Shown here: one piece after another, positions 53,227-61,902 of the stretch | How the letters are laid out: each line of letters starts with the position of its first letter | How positions within the stretch are numbered: the first letter of the stretch is position 1 | Assembly: GCF_022179285.1 (NCBI RefSeq) | Contig: NZ_BPQO01000022.1 | Location: 1 to 64,000, forward strand | Direction: 5' to 3' | Source of the DNA: Methylobacterium hispanicum | GTDB lineage: Bacteria > Pseudomonadota > Alphaproteobacteria > Rhizobiales > Beijerinckiaceae | DNA: 64,000 nucleotides | Made by a program: the position numbers and the translations under genes | The notes under the pieces: model-generated | What the model saw: only the letters and a program-made list of their open reading frames with translations | What the model was told of the DNA's origin: nothing | The model's database searches: none

Positions 53227-53446
53227 TCGGGCAGCGCCCCTCCGGTCGCCCATGGCCGCCGGCGGGAGTGGTACGCCTCAGGCGCCAGTTGCGCGGGCCC
53301 GGCCCCACGGGCTGATCGCCGCCCGGTAGGTTCCGGTCCGTCCCCGGACCGCACCCCGGTGCCGTGGGTGGGTCGTCGAGGAGAGGCTCAGGGATCGTTG
53401 CCCTCAGGCCCGGGACAATCGCGCCGAGCCGGTCTATCCTCGGTGC

Positions 53447-54586
53447 ATGCTCTCCAACGGCTCCGGGCCGGACTTCGTCGATGCGGACGACGATGCGGCA
53501 TCCGCATCGACGGCGCCCGATCGGCCCCGAAAGATCATCCACGTCGACATGGACGCCTTCTACGCGTCCGTGGAACAGCGCGACGACCCCTCGCTTCGCG
53601 GTCGACCGATCGCGGTCGGCGGCTCGCGCGAGCGGGGCGTCGTGGCGGCGGCCAGCTACGAGGCCAGGAAGTTCGGCGTGCGCTCGGCGATGGCGTCGGT
53701 GACCGCCCGCCGCAAATGTCCCGAGCTCGTCTTCGTGAAGCCAAGGTTCGAGGTCTACCGCGAGGTCAGCATGGCCATCCGGGCGATCTTCGCCGAGCAC
53801 ACGCCGCTCATCGAGCCGCTCTCGCTCGACGAGGCCTATCTCGACGTGACCGAGAACCTGAAGGGGATCGAAACCGCCACGCAGATCGCCCGCGAGATCA
53901 AGACGGCCATCAGCGAGCGGCTGAACCTCACCGCCTCGGCCGGGTGCGCGCCGAACAAGATGCTGGCGAAGCTGGCGTCCGACTATCGCAAGCCCGACGG
54001 CCTCTTCGTGATCACGCCGCGGATGGCGCCCGAGTTCGTGCTGACCCTGCCGGTCGGCCGCTTCCACGGCATCGGCCCGGCGACCGAGGCCAAGATGGCG
54101 CGGCTCGGCATCGCGACGGGCGCGGATCTGAAGGGCAAGTCCCTCGCCTTCCTGCAGGAGCACTTCGGCAAGTCGGGCGCCTACTTCCACGGCATCGCCC
54201 GGGGAATCGACCACAGGCCCGTGCGCCCGGACCGCATTCGGAAGTCCGTCGGCGCGGAGAACACCTTCGAGCGCGATCTCGCGGGCATCGAAGAGATGCG
54301 GGAGCACCTGCAGCCGATCGTCGACAAGGTCTGGTCGCGGTGCGCGGCGACCGGGGTCCGCGGCCGCACCGTTACCCTCAAGGTGAAGTTCTCCGACTTC
54401 GAGCAGATCACGCGCAGTCGCTCGACGGCGGTCGACGTCGGCTCCCGGGACGACCTCGAGGGGATCGCGGCCGATCTGCTTCGGCAGCTCTTCCCGATGC
54501 GCCTCGGCGTCAGGCTGCTCGGCGTGACGATGTCGGGGCTCGACAACGAACGCGAGGAGCCGCGGCAGCTCTCGTTGGCGATCTGA
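53447..54586 (+). CDS. dinB: DNA polymerase IV (Y-family, translesion)
   Basis: The 379-residue product has HVDMDAFYASVEQRD (Asp34 and Asp36), the SLDEAYLD catalytic stretch (Asp128-Glu129), the helix-hairpin-helix GRFHGIGPATEAKM and the little-finger region to the C-terminus. Y-family polymerases copy past damaged bases. The length fits DinB, with an extra 25 or so acidic residues before the first strand. No beta-clamp-binding motif is obvious at the end (PRQLSLAI fits a weak QLxLxx type). No SOS box was found by eye. Confidence 0.95.
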   Translation: MLSNGSGPDFVDADDDAASASTAPDRPRKIIHVDMDAFYASVEQRDDPSLRGRPIAVGGSRERGVVAAASYEARKFGVRSAMASVTARRKCPELVFVKPRFEVYREVSMAIRAIFAEHTPLIEPLSLDEAYLDVTENLKGIETATQIAREIKTAISERLNLTASAGCAPNKMLAKLASDYRKPDGLFVITPRMAPEFVLTLPVGRFHGIGPATEAKMARLGIATGADLKGKSLAFLQEHFGKSGAYFHGIARGIDHRPVRPDRIRKSVGAENTFERDLAGIEEMREHLQPIVDKVWSRCAATGVRGRTVTLKVKFSDFEQITRSRSTAVDVGSRDDLEGIAADLLRQLFPMRLGVRLLGVTMSGLDNEREEPRQLSLAI

Positions 54587-54594
54587 GCCGGGTC

Positions 54595-54639
54595 CCCCGC
54601 GGGGCGCCGTGGATTGCCCTCCGGTGGCGCCCCGCGGGG
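54595..54639 (+). terminator. Perfect 14-bp hairpin after dinB
   Basis: CCCCGCGGGGCGCC (54595-54608) is exactly repeated in inverted form (54626-54639), with a 17-base loop, starting eight bases after the dinB stop. There is no T-tract, but the stem is very stable. Confidence 0.55.
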
Positions 54640-54730
54640 ATGCGTGTCCCGAGGGGCGCGCCCGACGACCATAGGCTGCATGGGCCGCAGGTTGAAGTAT
54701 CGCCGACGTGCGGCCGAGTTCGGATCTCGA

Positions 54731-55261
54731 TCAGTAGATCGCCTTCGGTCGCTTCTGCGCCGCCGCATCCGCATGGGACGATCCGTGCCGCTCTTGCCAA
54801 TCGGCGACGCGGGCGGAGGGCAAGCGGTGGTTTCCGTTCACCCTCGTGGCCCTGGGGTGGCTGAACGCCTCCATCCGGGCGAGATCGTCAGCGTCGATCC
54901 GGCCGCCGGCATACCGAAGCTCGACACGCGCCAGGAAGTCGTGGGCGAAGATGGTGAAGACGACGTCGTCCGTGCCGCCCTCGGTGAAGTGGCACGACAA
55001 GCGACGGCACGTCTGCGCGTCGTCGAGTTCCTTGGCGTAGGCGTGCTCGACCGTCCCGTCCGATCCCAGTTCCTTCGATTCCAGGGCGTAGCCGTGTTCC
55101 AGTAGGAGATCGCGTGCGAACGCGATCTCCCGGGCGTTCGCTTCACTCACCGACTCGTGCCGTCGGGTCCTGCGCCGATCCGCCTCGGCTGTCCGGAAGT
55201 GCAGGAACAGCATCACGCAAATCGCCGCCAGACCGACGGCGACGATCTCCTTGAGCTCCAT
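54731..55261 (-). CDS. Small membrane-anchored protein of unknown function
   Basis: The 176-residue product has a single N-terminal hydrophobic segment (about 5-21) followed by a charged, probably periplasmic domain with ALESKELGSDGTVEHAY and CRRLSCHF. The end is basic. GGGAGG precedes the ATG. An IS630-family element is inserted 34 bp upstream of its start codon, so its native promoter is probably disrupted or replaced. Confidence 0.7.
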   Translation of the reverse strand: MELKEIVAVGLAAICVMLFLHFRTAEADRRRTRRHESVSEANAREIAFARDLLLEHGYALESKELGSDGTVEHAYAKELDDAQTCRRLSCHFTEGGTDDVVFTIFAHDFLARVELRYAGGRIDADDLARMEAFSHPRATRVNGNHRLPSARVADWQERHGSSHADAAAQKRPKAIY

Positions 55262-55307
55262 GTCCCTACCTCCCGATGCCGGAGGCGAGCGCTAGAGCAT
55301 TTTCGGT

Positions 55308-55949
55308 TTAATTGGGATCATACCCAGCGGCGGTGAAGAAGTTGGCGCACTCCTCGGCGGTGACGGCGTCGATAAGGCGTCCGATGGCTGACCAGAGCCC
55401 CTCGACGGTGCGCTGGGCCGCTTTGCGCAGCAGCGCTTTGAGTTTGGAGAAGGCCATCTCGATCGGATTGAAGTCCGGGCTGTAGGGCGGCAGGAACAAG
55501 AGCCGCGCGCCTGCCGCCTCGATGGCGGCCCGAACGGCCCCGCCCTTGTGGCTACCGAGGTTGTCCATCACCACGATGTCGCCGGGCATGAGTTCGGGCA
55601 CCAGCACCTGTTCGACATAGGTCTGGAAGGCCACGCGGTTGATCGGCCCGTCGAGCACGAACGGGGCCGCGATCCCGGACAGGCGCAGGCCCGCCACGAA
55701 GGTCGTCGTCTTCCAATGGCCGTGAGGTACGGGCGAGCGCAGTCGCTGGCCGCGCTGACAACGGCCGCGGGTGCGGGCCATGTTGGTCGCTGTCCAGGTC
55801 TCGTCGATGAAGATCAAGCGGGCCGGGTCGAGGTCGGGCTGGTCCTCGAACCAAGCTTCCCGCGCCGCCTTCACGTCCGGCCGCTCCTGCTCGGCGGCAT
55901 GCGCTGTCTTTTTTTGAAGGTGAGGTGGCGTGCGTCGAGGAAGGCCCAC
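55308..55949 (-). CDS. IS630 transposase, catalytic frame (OrfB)
   Basis: The 213-codon frame contains the DDE triad: Asp in LIFIDETW, Asp in VVMDNLGSHKG, and the final Glu in NPIEMAFSKLK. It overlaps OrfA by 79 bp and is unlikely to be translated alone from its own ATG; the slip at the A7 run supplies it in fusion. Its stop lies within the left terminal repeat, so the element is very compact. Confidence 0.9.
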   Translation of the reverse strand: MGLPRRTPPHLQKKTAHAAEQERPDVKAAREAWFEDQPDLDPARLIFIDETWTATNMARTRGRCQRGQRLRSPVPHGHWKTTTFVAGLRLSGIAAPFVLDGPINRVAFQTYVEQVLVPELMPGDIVVMDNLGSHKGGAVRAAIEAAGARLLFLPPYSPDFNPIEMAFSKLKALLRKAAQRTVEGLWSAIGRLIDAVTAEECANFFTAAGYDPN

Positions 55950-56251
55950 AGCGTGCCCAGTCCGACCTTCAGATCACACTCGGCCAACAGCCGGCCACGC
56001 ATCTCCTCCAGGGTGATGTCGTCCTTCTCGTCGATCAGGCCGCGCAGGAACGCCTCGTGCGGATCGAGCTTCGAGGTGCGGGGACGGCCCTGGGGACGGG
56101 CCGCCACCGTGCCGGTGGCCTCGACGGCCGCCGCCCAGCGGATCGCCGTGGCGATCCCGACCCCGAAGCGGGCGGCGGCCTGACGCCGTGACGTCGCTGC
56201 GGCCGCATCCACCACCCGCTCGCGCAGGTCCGAGCTGTAGGGTCGGCCCAT
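55871..56251 (-). CDS. IS630 transposase, N-terminal frame (OrfA)
   Basis: The 126-residue product carries the helix-turn-helix and binding part (GRPYSSDLRERVVD, RRQAAARFGVGIATAIRW). The start at ATG 56251 follows GAGGAG. Near its 3' end the run A7 (T7 on the plus strand, 55909-55915) lies in the overlap with the second frame. A -1 slip there joins the two frames into a product of about 314 residues. Confidence 0.85.
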   Translation of the reverse strand: MGRPYSSDLRERVVDAAAATSRRQAAARFGVGIATAIRWAAAVEATGTVAARPQGRPRTSKLDPHEAFLRGLIDEKDDITLEEMRGRLLAECDLKVGLGTLWAFLDARHLTFKKRQRMPPSRSGRT

Positions 56252-56427
56252 GTCTCGCTCCTCATCCGGAGCGAGCACTGAATCAGCTCACAAAAGCCCT
56301 GTGAACCCCGCCAAGCCGACTCAGCCCAAACCGAAAACGCTCTAGATCCCGCCGACCGCCGGCGCTAGTGCGCCGTGGCATCAGCCGCCGAAGTCGGGTC
56401 GGGATGGTCGAAGCGCCTGCAGCTCCG

Positions 56428-57801
56428 TCAGGCGACGGGGATGCGCCGGATCAGACCGGCGCGGATGTCGAGGTAGCCGTCCTCAAGGCGCGGCGCGTTG
56501 CGGGCGACCCAGGCCTGCGTCGCGTCCGAGAGGAGGATGGCCTCGATCTCGTCGAGGGATCGGCCGGCCTGCCCGGCGACCACGTAGAGGTTGTGGTTCA
56601 CGGGGAGCACGCCCGCTGGAAGCCGGACGGCGCGGATCCGCTTGCCGATGCGCGGGACCAGGAGGGCCGGGCGGTCGAGCGGCAGGGTGATGGCCTCCGG
56701 CGGCATCCACCAGCGGCCCAGGCGTCCGCGCTTGGGCATCCGCTCGCGCGACGACAGCAGGTGTTCGCGGACGGCGCCGACGGGCTCCGCATCCCGGCTG
56801 GTTCTGATGGCGAACCGCGTCGGCGGGCCCAGGACGTCCGTGCCGGGATCGATGTCGTCGCTGTCGACCGCCGGCAGGAGATCCGCGTCAGGCAGCGCCT
56901 GGGCCTGCTCGGTGTCGAGCAGGAAGATGCCCTTGGGGCCGAGCCACGGCGCCAGCTTCACCGTGGCCACGTCGGCGAGCAGCGGTCCCTCGTGGGCCTC
57001 GTCGAAGGCGCCGTCCGGCGATATCGGGCGGCCGCAGAGCCGCAAAACGTCTGCGCCGAGGGGGCGGAGCACGACCTCGACGGGATGGACGCGTGGAGCG
57101 CTGTTCTTCCGCCGCGTCTTCGGCTGGTGGAAGGAGGTCGCGGCGTCGAGGCGAGCGAGATGGCTGATACCGGCCTTGAGGCCGATGGTGCGTCTCAGAC
57201 CGGTGGTCGTGGCGTTGAAGAGCCAGCGGTCTGAGGTGACGAGGCCGACCACGCCGTTCTCGGGCATGATGGCGACCGAACGATCCAGGAAGGCGTGCAG
57301 CAGGTCTCCGCGGGCGAAGTCCGGCAGGACCGGCGACCAAGTCTCCTTGAGGAGGGGAGGCAGATGACCCCAGCGGAGGTAGGGCGGGTTGCCGGCGACG
57401 AACCGGAAGGTGCCCTGCGGGTCGGCGGTCAGGAAGTCGCCTTCGTGAGCGACGGCCGCGGCGCCGCGGCGGGCCTCGTCTTCGTTCCAGCCGCGCGAGA
57501 CCAGGAGGTCGACGATGCGCTCGCGGGACTGCTCGACCGCCTCGGGATGCATCTCCCATCCCTGCACGCGGACCAAGGCGTCGAGGTCGCCCGCCGGGGT
57601 CGGGATGCGCCGCAAGGCGGAGACGAGGAACGAACCATCGCCCGCGCTCGGATCGAGGAGCCGGCCGTCGCCATCCGGCCAGCCCATCCGGTCGAGCAGG
57701 GCCTCGACGACCGGTATCGAAGTGTAGAGTGCGGTCGCCGCATGGAGCGCGTCGATCGCGGCAGACCGCTCGGAGGTGGGCGCAGCGTTTCGGGTGGCCA
57801 T
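56428..57801 (-). CDS. Orphan N6-adenine DNA methyltransferase (Eco57I/TaqI-like)
   Basis: The 457-residue product has motif I (LLDPSAGDGSF, residues 48-58, cofactor binding) and motif IV NPPY (138-141) of N6-adenine methyltransferases, then a long C-terminal region expected to recognise DNA. The start was put at ATG 57801; the open frame runs 64 codons further but without coding character. No restriction endonuclease gene is adjacent, so it is an orphan or the remaining half of a system. The IS630 element lies 85 bp downstream. Confidence 0.88.
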   Translation of the reverse strand: MATRNAAPTSERSAAIDALHAATALYTSIPVVEALLDRMGWPDGDGRLLDPSAGDGSFLVSALRRIPTPAGDLDALVRVQGWEMHPEAVEQSRERIVDLLVSRGWNEDEARRGAAAVAHEGDFLTADPQGTFRFVAGNPPYLRWGHLPPLLKETWSPVLPDFARGDLLHAFLDRSVAIMPENGVVGLVTSDRWLFNATTTGLRRTIGLKAGISHLARLDAATSFHQPKTRRKNSAPRVHPVEVVLRPLGADVLRLCGRPISPDGAFDEAHEGPLLADVATVKLAPWLGPKGIFLLDTEQAQALPDADLLPAVDSDDIDPGTDVLGPPTRFAIRTSRDAEPVGAVREHLLSSRERMPKRGRLGRWWMPPEAITLPLDRPALLVPRIGKRIRAVRLPAGVLPVNHNLYVVAGQAGRSLDEIEAILLSDATQAWVARNAPRLEDGYLDIRAGLIRRIPVA

Positions 57802-57992
57802 CGTCGCTTCTGTTCTTCGGGTTCCCGGCCATCCTTTCGATGACGGGTACTTCGGGCAAGCCATTCCTTCCGCAAACCTCAAGACCAGCCTGCCCGGAAG
57901 GATAGAATTGGAACGATCCGCATGCGATGGCCGAGGAGGGTCCGATACCTGAAGGCTTTTGCGACCGCATGCCGTAAGAGGCGAGTGAAGCA

Positions 57993-58571
57993 ATGGACGT
58001 CGGCCAGATGGACAGCAGGACCCGCACCGTTTCGGACCCGATCGTGACCGAGAACCTCGTCCTGAGGCTCCCCACGGTCGAGGACGAGGCCGACATCGTG
58101 CGGCTCTGGGACGACCCTTCGTTCAACTGGCTGTTCCCGCACCGCTACGACGGAGCGCCCCCGAGCCCCGCGGAGGTCGCCGCCTACGCGCGATCGGTGA
58201 CCCGCTTCGGCAGCGCGCTGCTGATCTGCGATCCTGGCGGCGCTCCGCTCGGCACTGTCCACCTGAGTGGCCTTTGGCGCGACACGGCGGAGGTCGGCTG
58301 GTACGTCGCGCCCGAGCACCGGCGACGCGGCGTGGCCAGGGAAGCCGTCCGCGCCGTCGTCCTCCACCTCCTCGAGAACCACAACCTTGCGGTCCAGGCC
58401 CGCATGGACGAGGCGAACGCCGCCTCCCGCGGTCTCGCCGAGAGCCTCGGTTTCGCGCCTGCCCGATGCGACATGCACGGCAGCGTCGGCTTCGCGACCA
58501 CCTTGCAGGACCAGCGCGACATCCTCGCCCGCGACGAGGCCGCGGCGCCCTCGATGCGGCCGGCCGCCTGA
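57993..58571 (+). CDS. GNAT-family N-acetyltransferase (RimJ/RimL-like)
   Basis: The 192-residue product has the GNAT core: TENLVLRLPTVEDEADI at the start, GTVHLSGLWRDTAEVGWYV, then the acetyl-CoA loop EHRRRGVAREAVRAV and ARMDEANAASRGLAESLGF. This opening (LRLPT) is typical of RimJ/RimL-type ribosomal-protein acetyltransferases and relatives. Its TGA shares a base with the ATG of the next gene (TGATG), so they are translationally coupled. Confidence 0.9.
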   Translation: MDVGQMDSRTRTVSDPIVTENLVLRLPTVEDEADIVRLWDDPSFNWLFPHRYDGAPPSPAEVAAYARSVTRFGSALLICDPGGAPLGTVHLSGLWRDTAEVGWYVAPEHRRRGVAREAVRAVVLHLLENHNLAVQARMDEANAASRGLAESLGFAPARCDMHGSVGFATTLQDQRDILARDEAAAPSMRPAA

Positions 58572-58984
58572 TGCGCTCCTCTCATCAGCAGGACGGCGCC
58601 CCGGACCGGCCGGACCAAGCCTTCCTGGCCGACGTCGCCGAGGTGCTGGCCGAGACTCCGGAAGCGCGGGTGTCGATCGCGCGACCGGCGTTCGGCGGCG
58701 ATTCCGAGGCGCTCGCGATCGTCTCTTTCGACGTCGATCCGTCCCGCCGCGGTGTCGGAATCGGCTCACGCCTTCTGCAGCGGATCGTGGACTTGGCGGA
58801 CGAACGCGGCATCACGCTTCACGTCGAGCCGGCGCTGACCCGCGACGGCGTTCTGCATCTCGGCGTGGCCAAGTGGTACGCCCAGGCCGGCTTCGTCTGG
58901 AACGATCCCGACGATCCGTTGGCCGACGGGCAGATGCATCGTTTGGCGGGACTCGCGGCCGCCCCCAGGCCTCCGGCAGCCTGA
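58571..58984 (+). CDS. Second GNAT-family acetyltransferase, coupled
   Basis: The 137-residue product starts inside the previous stop (TGATG). It has VDPSRRGVGIGSRLLQRIV (acetyl-CoA loop) and WYAQAGFVW near the end, the late GNAT strand. It is shorter than most GNATs, and the first strands are poorly preserved, with AIVSFDV before the loop. The pair is likely made in equal amounts and could act as a heterodimer or on related substrates. Confidence 0.82.
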   Translation: MRSSHQQDGAPDRPDQAFLADVAEVLAETPEARVSIARPAFGGDSEALAIVSFDVDPSRRGVGIGSRLLQRIVDLADERGITLHVEPALTRDGVLHLGVAKWYAQAGFVWNDPDDPLADGQMHRLAGLAAAPRPPAA

Positions 58985-59129
58985 CCGGGCGAAGGACCGC
59001 GGCCGGACCCTTGGGAGGCGACCGGCACCGGTCGAGCCCTATGATTGCCGCGACAGCGATCTAGATCCGTATACCGCGGACTCCGCTCCCCAGGCGCGGC
59101 AGCCCGGCAACCGAAGGGCCAGCGCCTCC

Positions 59130-59780
59130 ATGGTCACGATCAACGACCGATTCGAGATCAACGCCGCGCTCGAACGCCTCCTCGACGACGGCGGCTCGTT
59201 CGACCCCGAAGACGCCAGGGTCCTGATCGAGAAGGTGCCGGTCGCCCACAAGGGCAACGAGTTCGTCTTCCGCTACGAGGACCACACGCCGGACAAGGGC
59301 GTCGAGGGCTACACACCCGAGATCGGCAACGTGCGCATCGGCGACGACAAGCCCCGGGTGAAGGAGGTCGGCCTGCGGCCGGACGTGACGCGCGTGGGAG
59401 GCTACAAACTCGTCCACCGGCCGGGCAGCATCCTTGTCGAGGTGATGTGGGCGGACACGAAGGTCGACCTCGCCACCGGGCAGAAGGCCGCCGAGTCGGC
59501 GATGCTGCTCTACGGCCGCCGCTCGAAGCAGCCGCTGGTCCTCAAGCGGTCGGTCATGGGGACGCTGCGGCTCGTTTTCTGGCCGAAGCCCCTCAAAGCC
59601 TTCACGCTGCACTTCGTTCGGTATGTGGCGTGGAAGAGGCCGTCGTCGCCCGGCGGCCTCGGCGATGTCGCCACGGGCTCCGGTACCCTTCCGAAGGCCA
59701 CGCGGCGTGAGCGGGGGCAGACCAGCGATTTCGGAGTTCTGGGGGCTCAAGGCTGCGCGTCGCTGCAGGCAGCCAACTGA
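59130..59780 (+). CDS. Unknown 216-residue protein
   Basis: The product is acidic and beta-rich over the first 160 residues, with RVGGYKLVHRPGS and ILVEVMWADTKVD. The last 45 residues change to a glycine- and arginine-rich composition and may be a non-native extension or result from a past frameshift. AAGGG lies 11 bases before the ATG. No family was recognised. Confidence 0.65.
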   Translation: MVTINDRFEINAALERLLDDGGSFDPEDARVLIEKVPVAHKGNEFVFRYEDHTPDKGVEGYTPEIGNVRIGDDKPRVKEVGLRPDVTRVGGYKLVHRPGSILVEVMWADTKVDLATGQKAAESAMLLYGRRSKQPLVLKRSVMGTLRLVFWPKPLKAFTLHFVRYVAWKRPSSPGGLGDVATGSGTLPKATRRERGQTSDFGVLGAQGCASLQAAN

Positions 59781-59940
59781 TGTCGCCTCTGGCGCCGGAC
59801 CTAGGCGGCCCTACGAAGTGGCAGGGAAGCGATTCATCGCGTTTCGCCGGCTGACCTGGGCGAGAGCATTTGACTTTCCGTGGGCGGCGGCTTCGAGTGA
59901 GGCACTCCGCCGGAGCGCTGTTCACGCCACAGGGGCAAAG

Positions 59941-60273
59941 ATGGGATCGGGTGCGAAGATCGCGGGTGCCCTTGCGTTCTGCCTCGGGTTGCAGGCGCCG
60001 ATGTCCGCTCCTCGCGCGATGACGCTGGAAGCGCTGTGCGCGCAGGATCACGTGGCTCGCGAGGTGGTGCGTTTCTCGAAGAAGCTGCGGTACCCGGCCG
60101 ACGCCAGGGGCATGAAGCCCGACATGGCGAACTTCGACAAGGAGGCGGGTCCAATGTCCTGCGTCTTCGGCCTGACGGCAGGGAACGCCTACGACTTTGG
60201 GAACTACAAGGCGACCTTCGAGGACGCGGGTCGAAATCAAGTGAGAGCGATCTCGCTGTCTCCTATAAATTGA
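59941..60273 (+). CDS. Small exported protein, possibly truncated
   Basis: The 110-residue product has a signal peptide (about 5-25, cleavage near APRA) and a short periplasmic part with CAQDHVA and a second Cys (MSCVFGL), likely paired. The stop comes just as the DNA becomes AT-richer (about 60250), so the C-terminus may have been replaced by a recombination. The chosen ATG follows GGGG by 5 bases. Confidence 0.65.
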   Translation: MGSGAKIAGALAFCLGLQAPMSAPRAMTLEALCAQDHVAREVVRFSKKLRYPADARGMKPDMANFDKEAGPMSCVFGLTAGNAYDFGNYKATFEDAGRNQVRAISLSPIN

Positions 60274-60541
60274 CTTCGGTTACGGATCGAAAATTTAAGA
60301 TCCGGAACTTGGACTCGGCGGGCCTCTGCCTAGCGATCGGTAGCCTGATACTTGGCGCCTCTTCGCACTGTGCGAATTGTGCCGGATGTGGTCTTCTACG
60401 CCTTGTGCAGAGCCGGATACTCCATGAGAGATTGCCATTCATGCCGTGCAACGCAAGCTGAGGCATCCGGCCATTGTTGTCGATCGATCATGTTGCGGTT
60501 AATGAAAACGGCGCAATCGGATCGGAGAGGTCGAAGTCGCG

Positions 60542-61078
60542 ATGTCCCGGAGATGGATGAGTTATTTGCTCGCTATACTCACTGCCCTGGTGCCTTTGGT
60601 CATTGCGTATAAAGATCCTATCATAAGCGCCTTCGGAACGTTGTTCCCGCCCGAACCCGCGCCGTCTCCAGAGAACGGAAAGAGTTCCCTTGAATTTTAC
60701 GTCCCTCCTGGCGTAGGTATCTCACGCTATACACTCCATAGAGACCGAGCAGAATACAGTTATGTCGAATTGTGGTTTTTCAACCGCAAAACTAATGATT
60801 GGGTTCTCGATCACGAAGTAGGGCGGGAGGAAAGAAAAGACGCGCCAGTAGCTCAACCGCTGAACAACCCGAGTGCCTTTCAAGCTAATCCGAAAGGATT
60901 CCGGATAAGAGTTTCGGGAAAATGGATGCCAAACAATAGCAACCAGAACAAGTTTGCTCGTGTAGTGGGCATACCAAGAGCGCAGAGCTATACGTTCAAC
61001 CTGTATGCCAGGGAGGGCGATCCTCATCCAACCATGATAGCAATAGTTCACTTCGATAGAAAGCTGCCTGGAACGTAG
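60542..61078 (+). CDS. Membrane-anchored unknown protein in an AT-richer island
   Basis: The 178-residue product has an N-terminal membrane segment (about 7-23) and a short proline-rich linker before a beta-rich domain (about 50-175). That domain is rich in Asn, Tyr, Lys and Ser, unlike its neighbours. Codons often end in A or T, which is unusual for this window and suggests horizontal acquisition. GAGAGG precedes the ATG by about 10 bases. No family was recognised. Confidence 0.75.
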   Translation: MSRRWMSYLLAILTALVPLVIAYKDPIISAFGTLFPPEPAPSPENGKSSLEFYVPPGVGISRYTLHRDRAEYSYVELWFFNRKTNDWVLDHEVGREERKDAPVAQPLNNPSAFQANPKGFRIRVSGKWMPNNSNQNKFARVVGIPRAQSYTFNLYAREGDPHPTMIAIVHFDRKLPGT

Positions 61079-61312
61079 CAATCTAGGCATCGGAGTAGCC
61101 CGATCATCGCCATCGGCGCTAATGGCATCGGTATGCGCATCTTTGACAGTAGCTACAATCGAATGCCGCAATATATAATTTCAAAGCCCGGCCATTTGAC
61201 CCACATATAGAAGGCCCACTCGACGGAAAAGAACGCAGCATACAGCGTGCAGGGCTGTCTAGGGTCATCGGTAGCCCTCCGCGGTCAGCTGCCAAGTTTC
61301 GGATTTCGCCCG

Positions 61313-61687
61313 CTAGTTCGCGGGCCGGTACGGCCTTCCCATCACGCTGGCGAACCAGTCCGCCGCCGGAAACTCGCTCGATCCCGGTCCCGTCGTGACG
61401 ACCACGCAATGATCGATCACGGCGTCGACCTCCGGTTTGCGGGCGGGCGTGTTGTAGTGGCGGCAGCGATCCCAGGCCGGGACGTCGTCCTCCATCTCCA
61501 TCCGGCAGGGAGCGTGCGCGAAGGTCAGAGCGCAGGCGTTGCCTGAGGGTCCTCCCATGAGTAGGCCGTGGCGGTTCCCCACGAGACCGTGGAAGGAGCA
61601 GAGGGCGCTCCCAGTCTCCGGCGGACGCAACCCGCCCTCCCGCACGACGATCCGTCCATCGACGATCTGCGGCCTCAACACCTTCAT
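61313..61687 (-). CDS. Unknown small cysteine-containing protein
   Basis: The 124-residue product has Cys in ALCSFHG, NACALTF, APCRMEM, WDRCRHY and IDHCVVV. The first four could form a metal site or disulfides. GAGGAG stands before the ATG. There is no signal peptide. The downstream 234 bp are AT-richer and hold no gene. No family was recognised. Confidence 0.65.
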   Translation of the reverse strand: MKVLRPQIVDGRIVVREGGLRPPETGSALCSFHGLVGNRHGLLMGGPSGNACALTFAHAPCRMEMEDDVPAWDRCRHYNTPARKPEVDAVIDHCVVVTTGPGSSEFPAADWFASVMGRPYRPAN

Positions 61688-61702
61688 CGCGTCGCTCCTC
61701 GG

Positions 61703-61834
61703 CTATTCGGCTGCGGCCGATCGATCAGTGAGCGGAGACAGGAGGGTCGGCCTGGCCGCTCGCCAGTCCCGGTCCACGCTCTCGTATCGGGCGGCGACGC
61801 GCTCGCGGACCTCCGAGGCAGCCTCGTGGCGCAT
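61703..61834 (-). CDS. Possible 43-residue protein
   Basis: A short helical, charged product (RHEAASEVRERVAARYESV) lies 15 bp upstream of the 61313 gene and 68 bp downstream of the 61903 gene, all on one strand. The start ATG 61834 follows GGGCGACGGC. Coding character is moderate; the longer open frame overlapping the neighbour is a shadow. Confidence 0.4.
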   Translation of the reverse strand: MRHEAASEVRERVAARYESVDRDWRAARPTLLSPLTDRSAAAE

Positions 61835-61902
61835 GCCGTCGCCGCCCGCCGACGGGCATGGTGGAAGCGTCGGTGTCGGTGCGCAAGACGCCGGGGTGTC
61901 GC

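Larger units (their letters stand above)
55295..56342 (-). mobile_element. IS630-family insertion sequence, 1048 bp
   Basis: The ends are 15-bp inverted repeats GAGC(A/G)TTTTCGGTTT with one mismatch (55295-55309 and 56328-56342), flanked by TA on both sides (55293-55294 and 56343-56344), the duplicated target of IS630/Tc1-type elements. It contains two overlapping frames joined by a probable -1 frameshift. The transposase lies on the minus strand. Both ends and both frames are whole, so it may be mobile still. Confidence 0.92.

Noticed and set aside
3448..57801. A single restriction-modification system linking Vsr, DUF262 and the adenine methyltransferase
   Set aside because: The genes are tens of kilobases apart, and Vsr belongs with cytosine rather than adenine methylation.
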